Notes: a model not told the origin generated them from the letters alone. A stretch of DNA of 6,241 nucleotides from Minisyncoccota bacterium (GCA_020058565.1 JAGVDT010000049.1:1-6241), one strand, 5' to 3'; shown: positions 1 to 5,264, counted from the stretch's first letter. Numbers and translations are program-made.

Positions 1-47
1 AGGCACGGTTAACGGTTAATGGCCAACACCAAAATCGTACCGTGCCT
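1..47 (+). terminator. Inverted repeat, possible terminator of an upstream gene
   Basis: AGGCACGGT (1-9) is perfectly complementary to ACCGTGCCT (39-47), giving a 9-bp stem with a 29-nt loop. Only three T residues follow. The large loop and short T-run make it a weak intrinsic terminator; it could equally be half of an intergenic repeat. The gene it would serve lies outside the window, and no coding frame is visible in 1-138. Confidence 0.3.
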
Positions 48-74
48 TTCGCTATTTCAAGGAACTGAAAGTGT

Positions 75-97
75 CACTAACCCGTAGTGTACGTACA
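75..97. promoter_or_regulatory. Small hairpin and 10-bp palindrome upstream of rnpB promoter
   Basis: CACTA (75-79) and TAGTG (85-89) can form a 5-bp stem. They run into the perfect palindrome TGTACGTACA (88-97), which ends 8 nt before the proposed -35 box of rnpB. The position would suit a regulator binding site, but a 10-bp palindrome can easily occur by chance and I recognise no specific operator. Confidence 0.18.
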
Positions 98-104
98 ATA
101 TAGC

Positions 105-132
105 TTGCACACTTTTATATTCGTGGGATAAT
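105..132 (+). promoter_or_regulatory. Extended -10 promoter of rnpB
   Basis: A -10 box GATAAT (127-132, five of six matches to TATAAT) is preceded by TGG at 124-126, giving the extended -10 pattern TGn. A weak -35 box TTGCAC (105-110) lies 16 bp upstream. The expected transcription start about 7 nt after the -10 box is near 139, exactly where the P1 helix of the RNase P RNA begins. That independent agreement makes the promoter credible. Confidence 0.65.
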
Positions 133-564
133 GCAGGCCTGCGCAAAGCAGCTGCCCGGCACTTTCTAGAATCTGTTCATCAAGATTACCGCGTATATAC
201 GCCGAGTTCGGAATCTTAGGATTTTAGAAAGTGCCGGGAGGAAAGTCCGGACACAGGAGCTCATAAGAAGAGCAGGGCTAAAACATTCGCTCTGCGAATG
301 TTCGCCCGTCCCTAAACGAGACTTTGTCTCGTCGGGACTAGAGTAGCGGGTAACGCCCGTCCGCCGCGAGGCGAGAGGTGCCCACAGAAACGTTTTTTTG
401 CGAAAGCAAAAAAACGCCCTGCGAAGCTTTATGCGAAGCAGGGCGAACTCAGCAATAAGGTTGGAGAGTCCTTCCTCGCGTAAAGCTACGAAGGACACCT
501 CTCACCAAAGGCTCGAGGTGCAACGAACAAATCCTTACTTCTGTGCAAGGCCGTGTCAAAGGAC

Positions 565-646
565 AGCTTCCAGCTATTAGCTTCCAGCTTTCAGGAAATT
601 CCAGATTAAACTTTCTGGCCCCCCTGGCAGCTGGTAGCTGGAAGCT
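565..646. repeat. Inverted repeat built from AGCTTCCAGCT units, forming P16/P17 of rnpB
   Basis: AGCTTCCAGCT occurs twice in direct orientation (565-575 and 579-589), and its complement AGCTGGAAGCT stands at 636-646. The arms fold as 565-575 with 636-646, 584-589 with 629-634, 592-595 with 623-626, and an apical CCAGA/TCTGG stem (601-605 with 614-618). This long hairpin takes the place of the P16/P17 arm. The TAGCT/CCAGCT wording resembles intergenic spacer repeats of some CPR genomes, but copy number cannot be tested in this window. Confidence 0.55.
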
Positions 647-702
647 CGTCTGGAGAAGAGCCGCTCGAGGTGGTCGGCGACGACCATCCCAGATAAATAG
701 TT

Positions 703-742
703 GCGCCGATTTGCCTGCCGCAGGCAGCTGCAAATCGAGCGC
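703..742. repeat. Palindromic hairpin inserted after J18/2 of rnpB
   Basis: GCGC (703-706) plus CGATTTGC (707-714) pair with GCAAATCG (730-737) and GCGC (739-742), with one bulged A at 738. The inner GCCTG/CAGGC (713-717 with 721-725) offers an alternative apex. It follows the conserved J18/2 strand, where class A RNAs normally go straight into the 3' strand of P2, so it is an added arm. Confidence 0.5.
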
Positions 743-783
743 CCCGAGCGAAGTCGAGGGGTAACCCTTCGATACACTCAGGG
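742..783. repeat. Pair of inverted 19-20 nt palindrome-type repeats inside rnpB
   Basis: CCCCGAGCGAAGTCGAGGGG (742-761) and the reverse complement of 765-783, CCCTGAGTGTATCGAAGGG, match a common pattern CCCYGAGYGWA(G)TCGARGGG, so two related units sit head to head three bases apart. Each is itself an imperfect palindrome; AACCCT/AGGGTT (763-768 with 780-785) adds a 6-bp stem. Sequences of this kind are known as dispersed repeats in many bacterial genomes. Their presence inside a structural RNA suggests a repeat invasion tolerated at a permissive site. Confidence 0.5.
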
Positions 784-787
784 TTCT

Positions 788-820
788 CGATTCTGCAGCC
801 ACCTACGGTGGGCAGAATCG
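788..820 (+). repeat. Strong hairpin overlapping the P2 3' strand of rnpB
   Basis: CGATTCTGC (788-796) pairs with GCAGAATCG (812-820), and after a bulged AG, CCACC (799-803) pairs with GGTGG (807-811) around a TAC loop. This stem of 9 plus 5 bp uses the same bases (810-815) that pair with 152-157 as P2, so the two folds exclude each other. Confidence 0.5.
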
Positions 821-853
821 GAACAGAATCCGGCTTACAAGCGCAGCGAAACG

Positions 854-880
854 AGCGGAGCGAAAAAGCTCCGCTTTTTC
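854..880 (+). terminator. Intrinsic terminator of rnpB
   Basis: AGCGGAGC (854-861) pairs with GCTCCGCT (868-875) around the loop GAAAAA, followed by TTTT (876-879). The hairpin begins 8 nt after the end of P1, the expected place for the rnpB terminator. A second pairing, 859-869 with 873-883 (11 bp), would bury the T-tract in a stem. Confidence 0.75.
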
Positions 881-931
881 GCTTCCGAGTGAGCAAGCTT
901 CGACGAGGGAATCGAGTATAGCGCAGCGAAG

Positions 932-961
932 GCGAGCAATGCAAAAGCGTTGCTCGCTTTT
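932..961 (+). terminator. Second terminator-like hairpin downstream of rnpB
   Basis: The arms 932-942 and 947-957 form an 11-bp stem with one G-T pair and an AAAA loop, followed by TTTT (958-961). An alternative 12-bp stem, 937-948 with 956-967, again takes the T-tract into the helix. It is preceded at 920-930 by AGCGCAGCGAA, also present at 840-850 before the first terminator, so it may be a duplicated module acting as a back-up. Confidence 0.5.
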
Positions 962-1007
962 GCATTGGGCGAGGACTGATGTATGGCCATAGTCCCATGC
1001 CATCGGG

Positions 1008-1043
1008 GCAGCGAAAAACCCCGTTTACGGGGTTTTTCGCTGC
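1008..1043. terminator. Strong bidirectional terminator hairpin
   Basis: A perfect 16-bp stem (1008-1023 with 1028-1043) with a TTTA loop. The inner CCCCG/CGGGG core is flanked by AAAAA (1014-1018) on the left and TTTTT (1033-1037) on the right, so it can terminate transcription from either side. It lies between rnpB and the start of the next gene. A reading frame runs through it from ATG 983, but a terminator within a coding sequence is implausible, which favours a downstream start. Confidence 0.75.
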
Positions 1044-1044
1044 G

Positions 1045-1072
1045 TTTGCGCGAAGTCCCCGTATGGTATTAT
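1045..1072 (+). promoter_or_regulatory. Extended -10 promoter of the ligase-like gene
   Basis: TATTAT (1067-1072) is preceded by TGG (1064-1066), the same TGn extended -10 layout as at rnpB. A poor -35 candidate is TTTGCG (1045-1050), 16 bp upstream. The predicted start of transcription near 1079 leaves a leader of only about six bases before ATG 1085, so the mRNA would be nearly leaderless. The site is directly behind the bidirectional terminator. Confidence 0.5.
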
Positions 1073-1084
1073 GACTTTTCGAGT

Positions 1085-3409
1085 ATGTACGAGGAACGAT
1101 CCGCCTTGGCGCGAACCATAGATTCGCTCATTAGATACGCTGCCCTGGCGTTTGTTTTTGTCGTGCCGATTATCGTTTTTCCGGCCCCGTGGTTTGCCAT
1201 ACCGCAACTCAAAATGCTGGTGGCGTCGGCATTCATTGTATTTGTGTTGGTCATGTGGCTCATCCGCAGTGTTTCAGTCCGTCGAATTAGTTTTTCGTTG
1301 GATGCCATCGTGATAGCGTCGTTGCTGCTGCCCGTGGCGTATGCGGTTTCCGCATATGTTTCCGAAGCGACATTCTCATCGTTTGTCTCGGGCGAGCACT
1401 TGCAGGGAACGGTTGCCGCGATGCTTATTTTTTTTGGCGCGGTTCTGGTCGGAGCAATATCCGTCGAAGACCGGCGTACGTCTATCGCGCTCGTCCTGGT
1501 GCTTATGCTCTCCGGCGCGATCGCTTTGGCATTTCAAATCCTTCGGCTTTTTTTGCCCGGCAGCCTTGATCTTGCAGGCGCGTTAGTCGGCAACACGTCC
1601 GCCATCATCGGCACATGGCACGACCTTGCCATATTTTCAGGATTGATCCTCCTAGTGTCTCTTGGCCTTATAGAGACCTCGATAGGTCACAGCCGAGTGC
1701 TCGCCGTTTTCTTGCGCGTGCTCTCCGTCGGAGCGGCTGCGATGCTGGTGGTCACGAATTTTGCTGACGCATGGTATGCAGTTTCCGGCGCGGCGCTGTT
1801 GTTTGCTGTTTCGAGAGCGATGCGTGCGAATCGCCGACAAAAGAGTCTTGCGCTATCCGCCAGGTCGGCCATTTTCTGGCTGCTCCTCGTGCTTGTTAGC
1901 GGGTTGATGGGATACTTTGGCACCGCTGTTCAGACCAAACTTCCGGCGATGTTTCAGATCGGGCAAACCGAAGTGCGTCCTTCCTGGGAAGGAACGTTTG
2001 CTGCAGGGCAGAATCTCTACGAAGGAGGCAAGGCGCTGGTATTCGGCAGCGGCCCGAATACCTTCGACCGGCAGTGGGCGCTTTTTAAGCCTTCAGAAGT
2101 CAACACAACCAATTTCTGGGACGCAGAATTTCAGTACGGATACGGCGTGGTCCCTACCGCGATCGTCACCGTTGGCATTGTCGGCACGTTGATGTGGGTA
2201 CTGCTCCTTTTTGCGCTTCTATGGACGGGCTTCAGGTCTTTCACCGACGAAAACGAAGGACGGCTCCGAGCGATTCTTTTCGTTGGCTGTGCGTTTCTAT
2301 TATTTTTTCACATCATCTACGTTCCTTCGGTCGGAATTTCGCTCTTGATGTTCCTGTTGCTCGGCGTTCTGGCCGGACTCAACCCCAGTTCTTGGCGGCA
2401 CAAAGAACTATCGTTCGCGCCAGCGAGCGTTGTGGCGTTTGTGCTCGTGCTCGTGGTATCGTGCGCGGTCATTGCAGCGTCGCTCATGGAATCACGGGCG
2501 ATAGCCTCAACGCTCTTTACGTACCGAGCTTCGTCGTTGTACCAGACGACCGGCAACATTTCTTCCGCAGCAGATCTCGTCAATCGGTCCGTACAAATAG
2601 ACCCAAAGAACGATCTCGCGCAGCGCGCCGCCGTGCAGATAGGGTTGCTGCAGTTCGCAGAACTCGCTCGCTCCAACGCTACCGACGAAGCGACGCGTGA
2701 GAAACTCCAGAAGACGCTGTCGGATACGATCGCGCACGGGCTTGCCGCCGTATCCATCGATGACTCGAGCTATCAAAACTGGCTGGCACTCGCGGGTCTG
2801 TACCAGTCGCTTGCGGGTGTCGGCGTCGAGGGAGCACACGAACAAGCGCAGACTGCATGGCGCCAGGCAGCTTCGACGACTCCTTTAAACCCGCTGCCGT
2901 TTGTCCAGCTCGGTCAGCTTGCTATGGCCCAGGGCAAAAACCAGGAGGCCGCGGCGTATTTCTCGCGAGCTATAGAGCTCAAACCCAACTTGGCGCTGCC
3001 GTATTATCTTCGGGCGCAAATCCGAGCCGGCGAGCAAAAATACCCCGAGGCAATACAAGACGCTGTCGCGGCTGCGCAGATTGCAAACCAAGATCCGCTC
3101 GGCTGGTATATGCTCGGCGCAATACTCTATGCTGCGGCAGATTATCCCAACGCCATACTTGCGCTCGAAAAGGCCGTTTCGCTTCAAAACAATTACTCAG
3201 ACGCGCTTTTCGCGCTCTCCGTGACGTACAGCCTGGCGGGCGATCATCAAAAGGCGCTCATGGCGGCTCAAAAGGTCGCGGAGCTAAACCCTGACAACGC
3301 GATGGCGGCGCACGTGTACGAAAACTTGAAAGCCAACAAGCCGGCGCTTGATGGAATGCCGGGCGCAGGTAGCGCACAGAGTGAGACATCGGCGGATAAT
3401 CCGACATAG
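1085..3409 (+). CDS. O-antigen ligase/polymerase-like membrane protein with C-terminal TPR domain
   Basis: This 774-residue protein has a short polar N-terminus, about ten or more hydrophobic segments between residues 17 and 469, then a soluble C-terminal part. The loop at 319-327 reads VFGSGPNTF, the G-x-GP-x-F signature of O-antigen ligases and Wzy-type polymerases; it is followed by NFWDAEF (343-349) and a helix ending GIVGTL. From about 603 to 738 four TPR units follow, each near 34 residues (for example QLGQLAMAQGKNQEAAAYF), with weaker helical pairs before them. The family transfers or polymerises lipid-linked glycans outside the membrane; the TPR tail would face the same side and bind a partner. 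The glycan and acceptor cannot be told. Start 1085 is preferred to in-frame ATG 983 because the latter lies before the 1008-1043 terminator and the promoter; no Shine-Dalgarno is visible. The tail after 745 is low-complexity and polar. Confidence 0.85.
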   Translation: MYEERSALARTIDSLIRYAALAFVFVVPIIVFPAPWFAIPQLKMLVASAFIVFVLVMWLIRSVSVRRISFSLDAIVIASLLLPVAYAVSAYVSEATFSSFVSGEHLQGTVAAMLIFFGAVLVGAISVEDRRTSIALVLVLMLSGAIALAFQILRLFLPGSLDLAGALVGNTSAIIGTWHDLAIFSGLILLVSLGLIETSIGHSRVLAVFLRVLSVGAAAMLVVTNFADAWYAVSGAALLFAVSRAMRANRRQKSLALSARSAIFWLLLVLVSGLMGYFGTAVQTKLPAMFQIGQTEVRPSWEGTFAAGQNLYEGGKALVFGSGPNTFDRQWALFKPSEVNTTNFWDAEFQYGYGVVPTAIVTVGIVGTLMWVLLLFALLWTGFRSFTDENEGRLRAILFVGCAFLLFFHIIYVPSVGISLLMFLLLGVLAGLNPSSWRHKELSFAPASVVAFVLVLVVSCAVIAASLMESRAIASTLFTYRASSLYQTTGNISSAADLVNRSVQIDPKNDLAQRAAVQIGLLQFAELARSNATDEATREKLQKTLSDTIAHGLAAVSIDDSSYQNWLALAGLYQSLAGVGVEGAHEQAQTAWRQAASTTPLNPLPFVQLGQLAMAQGKNQEAAAYFSRAIELKPNLALPYYLRAQIRAGEQKYPEAIQDAVAAAQIANQDPLGWYMLGAILYAAADYPNAILALEKAVSLQNNYSDALFALSVTYSLAGDHQKALMAAQKVAELNPDNAMAAHVYENLKANKPALDGMPGAGSAQSETSADNPT

Positions 3410-3410
3410 T

Positions 3411-3542
3411 ATGCTGCAGGACGAACGACAGCCCTTGCGTCCCGGTTTGCTGTTTTACGATGAGATGTCTCGTATGTATGTTCGAAGTGGACGGCATCGA
3501 ACGCCGCCCTGCTATATGTCATATCGCACGTGTAAAATATGA
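3411..3542 (+). CDS. Doubtful 43-codon ORF between the ligase-like gene and murJ
   Basis: An ATG at 3411, one base after the TAG of the preceding gene, opens 43 codons ending in TGA 3540-3542, which overlaps the murJ start as ATGA. The product is basic with two cysteines (C34 and C41) and resembles nothing I recognise. The spacing on both sides is what a translationally coupled cistron would show. However, no Shine-Dalgarno is visible, the frame is short, and another frame is open across the same bases. It may simply be the murJ leader. Confidence 0.2.
   Translation: MLQDERQPLRPGLLFYDEMSRMYVRSGRHRTPPCYMSYRTCKI
3513..3538 (+). promoter_or_regulatory. AT-rich -10-like elements before murJ
   Basis: TATATG (3513-3518) and TAAAAT (3533-3538) are the only -10-like hexamers near the murJ start. 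TATATG would give a leader of about 14 nt, with TGGACG (3488-3493) as a -35 box at a long 19-bp spacing. TAAAAT abuts the ATG and would start transcription inside the gene. No Shine-Dalgarno precedes the ATG. murJ may therefore be read from its own weak promoter or by read-through from the upstream gene. Confidence 0.25.
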
Positions 3543-5239
3543 TCCATACTGCACTGCGTTTTCTTTCTGCGGAAGTCCGCGGCCTGCATGCTGCCGCGTT
3601 TGTGCTCGCCTTTTCTGCGCTTCTATCATCATTGTTGGCGCTCGGCCGGGACCGGCTTTTGGCGCACACCTTTGGCGCAGGGGCGGATCTGGATATTTAT
3701 TATGCGGCGTTCCGGATTCCGGATTTGTTTTTTGTCGCTACGGGCGCGCTGGTTTCGGTATACATACTCATACCGCAACTTTCTAAGCGCACCTTCAAGG
3801 AACAAAACGACTACCTAGACACCATCCTCGCCGGGTTTCTGCTTCTTTCAACCGCTGTAGCGGGGTTGGCGGCTTTTTTTGCCCCGACAATTTTATCCGC
3901 TCTTTATCCGCAGTTTGTGGCCGACGGCAGCTTTCCGGTTTTGGTTATGCTCACGCGTATCATGCTCCTGCAGCCGATTCTCCTGGGAGTCTCAAATATT
4001 TTGGCGGCAATCACGCAGTCAAAAAATCGCTATACGCTCTATTCGATCTCGCCGCTTTTGTACAATATCGGAATTATTTTAGGGGTGCTCGTATTTTACC
4101 CGGTCTGGGGTATGGCGGGGCTTGCCTACGGGGTTTTGGTTGGGGCGTTTCTCCACATGGCAATTCAGGTGCCCTCAATCGTCAACGACGGGTTTTTGCT
4201 GCGCTTTCCGCGCATACGCGAAAGCAAAGCGCTTTTTTCCACGGCGTTTGTTTCTCTCCCGCGCGCACTTGCCCTGTCGATGAATCAAATATCCTTTTTC
4301 GGCCTTGTGGCATTCGCCGGCCTTTTGACATCAGGGTCCATAGCTATCTTTATCTTTGCATACAACCTCCAGGCCGTGCCGTTGGCGATCATGGGCGCGA
4401 GTTATTCCGTAGCCGCGTTTCCCACCCTGGCGGCAGCGTTGTCCCGCGGAGAGCGAGAGTCTTTTTTGGAACACGTCGCTATCGCGGCCCGCTACGTATT
4501 TTTCTGGTCGCTGCCGGCAACGGCGCTCATTTTGGTCCTCCGCGCACATTTGGTGCGCGTGGTATTAGGATCAGGTAACTTCGACTGGGTCGATACGCGT
4601 CTTACCGCGGCGGTTTTTGCGGTTTTGGCGCTTTCGTTGGCGGCGCAGGGCATTTCGCTTCTCCTAATTCGCGCTTACTACGCTGCTGGCAGGACGTTTG
4701 TGCCGTTTGCGGTCTCTGCCGGAACCGCTACCGCAACGCTTGGGTTAGCTGCCTTTCTTTTGTCTCAGTTCGAAAACCCGTTTGTTATGCAGGTGGCGCA
4801 GCACGTGATGCGTTTAAACGGAATCGAAGGGTCAGAGATTCTTGCACTCGCGCTTGCGTACGCTATTTCTTCCATTGCGGGGGCATGTGTGCTCTTGCTT
4901 CATTTTGAGCATCGGTTTGGCGGCTTCATACGCCGGGTTTCAAAGACTTGGTGGGAAAGTGTTCTTGCTTCCATCGCGACGCTTTCAGTGACCTATCTCG
5001 TCCTTGTGTTTTTGGGCCCTCTGGATACCGGTTCGACAACGCTTTCCGTATTTCTGAAGGGGTTTGCGGGAGGCTTGACTGGCCTTATAGTGGCTGGGAC
5101 GGTCTACTGGATGCTCGGCAGCAAGGAGCTTGAGGAAACCGTGTTGGCTGCCTACGGCCGATACTTCAAGCGCACTATTGAGCCGGCTCCCGGTGTCGCC
5201 GTGGCGACCCCGGCAGAGGAGCGTCCCGGACAGTCATAG
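3539..5239 (+). CDS. murJ: MurJ-family lipid II flippase, divergent
   Basis: The 566-residue integral membrane protein matches the MurJ/MviN family, which moves lipid II from the cytoplasmic to the outer face of the membrane for peptidoglycan synthesis. Family marks are GRDRLLAHTFGAG (36-48) followed by YYAAFRIPD (54-62), the segment FAYNLQAVP (273-281), and AAFPTL shortly after. Hydrophobic segments fit the usual 14 helices; E. coli MurJ has 511 residues, and here a polar tail of about 30 residues is added. Aligned by eye with E. coli, R24 and D39 are kept (R37, D52) and K46 is Arg59. R18 is Ser31, N49 is Asp62, R52 is Phe65, D269 and R270 are Tyr275 and Asn276, and E273 is Ala279. Family membership is sure, but lipid II as substrate is inferred. 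The start has no Shine-Dalgarno; no other Met is in frame nearby. Confidence 0.9.
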   Translation: MIHTALRFLSAEVRGLHAAAFVLAFSALLSSLLALGRDRLLAHTFGAGADLDIYYAAFRIPDLFFVATGALVSVYILIPQLSKRTFKEQNDYLDTILAGFLLLSTAVAGLAAFFAPTILSALYPQFVADGSFPVLVMLTRIMLLQPILLGVSNILAAITQSKNRYTLYSISPLLYNIGIILGVLVFYPVWGMAGLAYGVLVGAFLHMAIQVPSIVNDGFLLRFPRIRESKALFSTAFVSLPRALALSMNQISFFGLVAFAGLLTSGSIAIFIFAYNLQAVPLAIMGASYSVAAFPTLAAALSRGERESFLEHVAIAARYVFFWSLPATALILVLRAHLVRVVLGSGNFDWVDTRLTAAVFAVLALSLAAQGISLLLIRAYYAAGRTFVPFAVSAGTATATLGLAAFLLSQFENPFVMQVAQHVMRLNGIEGSEILALALAYAISSIAGACVLLLHFEHRFGGFIRRVSKTWWESVLASIATLSVTYLVLVFLGPLDTGSTTLSVFLKGFAGGLTGLIVAGTVYWMLGSKELEETVLAAYGRYFKRTIEPAPGVAVATPAEERPGQS

Positions 5240-5264
5240 GGATTAGGCACTAGGCACTAGGTGC
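5237..5264. repeat. Heptad tandem repeat at the murJ stop
   Basis: Four consecutive heptamers read TAGGGAT, TAGGCAC, TAGGCAC, TAGGTGC; the first contains the murJ stop codon TAG (5237-5239). GCAC (5254-5257) and GTGC (5261-5264) also form a small 4-bp hairpin. The rest of the 63-nt gap to lepA (to 5302) shows no clear terminator, Shine-Dalgarno or promoter; CATACA (5292-5297) is a very weak -10 candidate. Similar TAGGCAC strings occur between genes in some CPR assemblies. Confidence 0.55.

Larger units (their letters stand above)
139..846 (+). ncRNA. rnpB: RNase P RNA, class A, strongly expanded
   Basis: Catalytic RNA of ribonuclease P, which removes 5' leaders from pre-tRNAs. The core is read directly: P1 CTGCGC 139-144 with 841-846; P2 CTGCCC 152-157 with 810-815; P3 158-168 with 225-235; CR-I GAGGAAAGTCCGG 238-250; P4 243-251 with 829-836, leaving the conserved bulged U at 246; P5 CACAG 252-256 with 541-545; P8 347-350 with 356-359 (loop TAACG); P9 362-373 (loop GCGA); CR-II GTGCCCACAGAAA 379-390; P12 from 391; P13 468-474 with 490-496; P14 497-501 with 515-519; CAAGG 546-550; P15 549-551 with 660-662; P16 562-575 with 636-650; P18 669-676 with 681-688 capped by GCGA; J18/2 CCCAGATAAATAG 688-700; CR-V ACAGAATCCGGCTTA 824-837. 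At about 708 nt it far exceeds the 377 nt of E. coli. Extra hairpins lie in P3, between P7 and P8 (282-338), in P12 and at 701-809. Ends are inferred from P1. Confidence 0.93.

Noticed and set aside
393..399. Premature intrinsic terminator at the T7 run in rnpB
   Set aside because: The T-run is the 5' arm of an 11-bp P12 stem (391-401 with 406-416) and the conserved RNA continues for 450 nt beyond it.
566..783. CRISPR array
   Set aside because: The repeats are inverted palindromes with no regular spacers; they fold as hairpins in the RNA.
449..998. Open frames on the - strand across rnpB and its downstream gap (for example 449-802 and 606-998)
   Set aside because: They lie over conserved RNase P RNA elements and terminators, and their sequence is translation of palindromic repeats; no family resemblance or start signal.
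966..1008. Riboswitch or leader RNA between the second and third terminators
   Set aside because: Only a 5-bp stem (973-977 with 991-995) and a palindrome at 982-991 are visible; nothing matches a known aptamer core, and the predicted promoter lies downstream.
983..1084. Upstream in-frame extension of the ligase-like protein from ATG 983
   Set aside because: It would include the 16-bp terminator stem and the extended -10 promoter in coding sequence, and adds a low-quality 34-residue stretch before a normal N-terminus at 1085.
3460..3786. 108-codon + strand frame with CLVC and CH pairs that look like a metal-binding site
   Set aside because: Most of it overlaps murJ in another frame; the cysteine spacing matches no domain I recognise.
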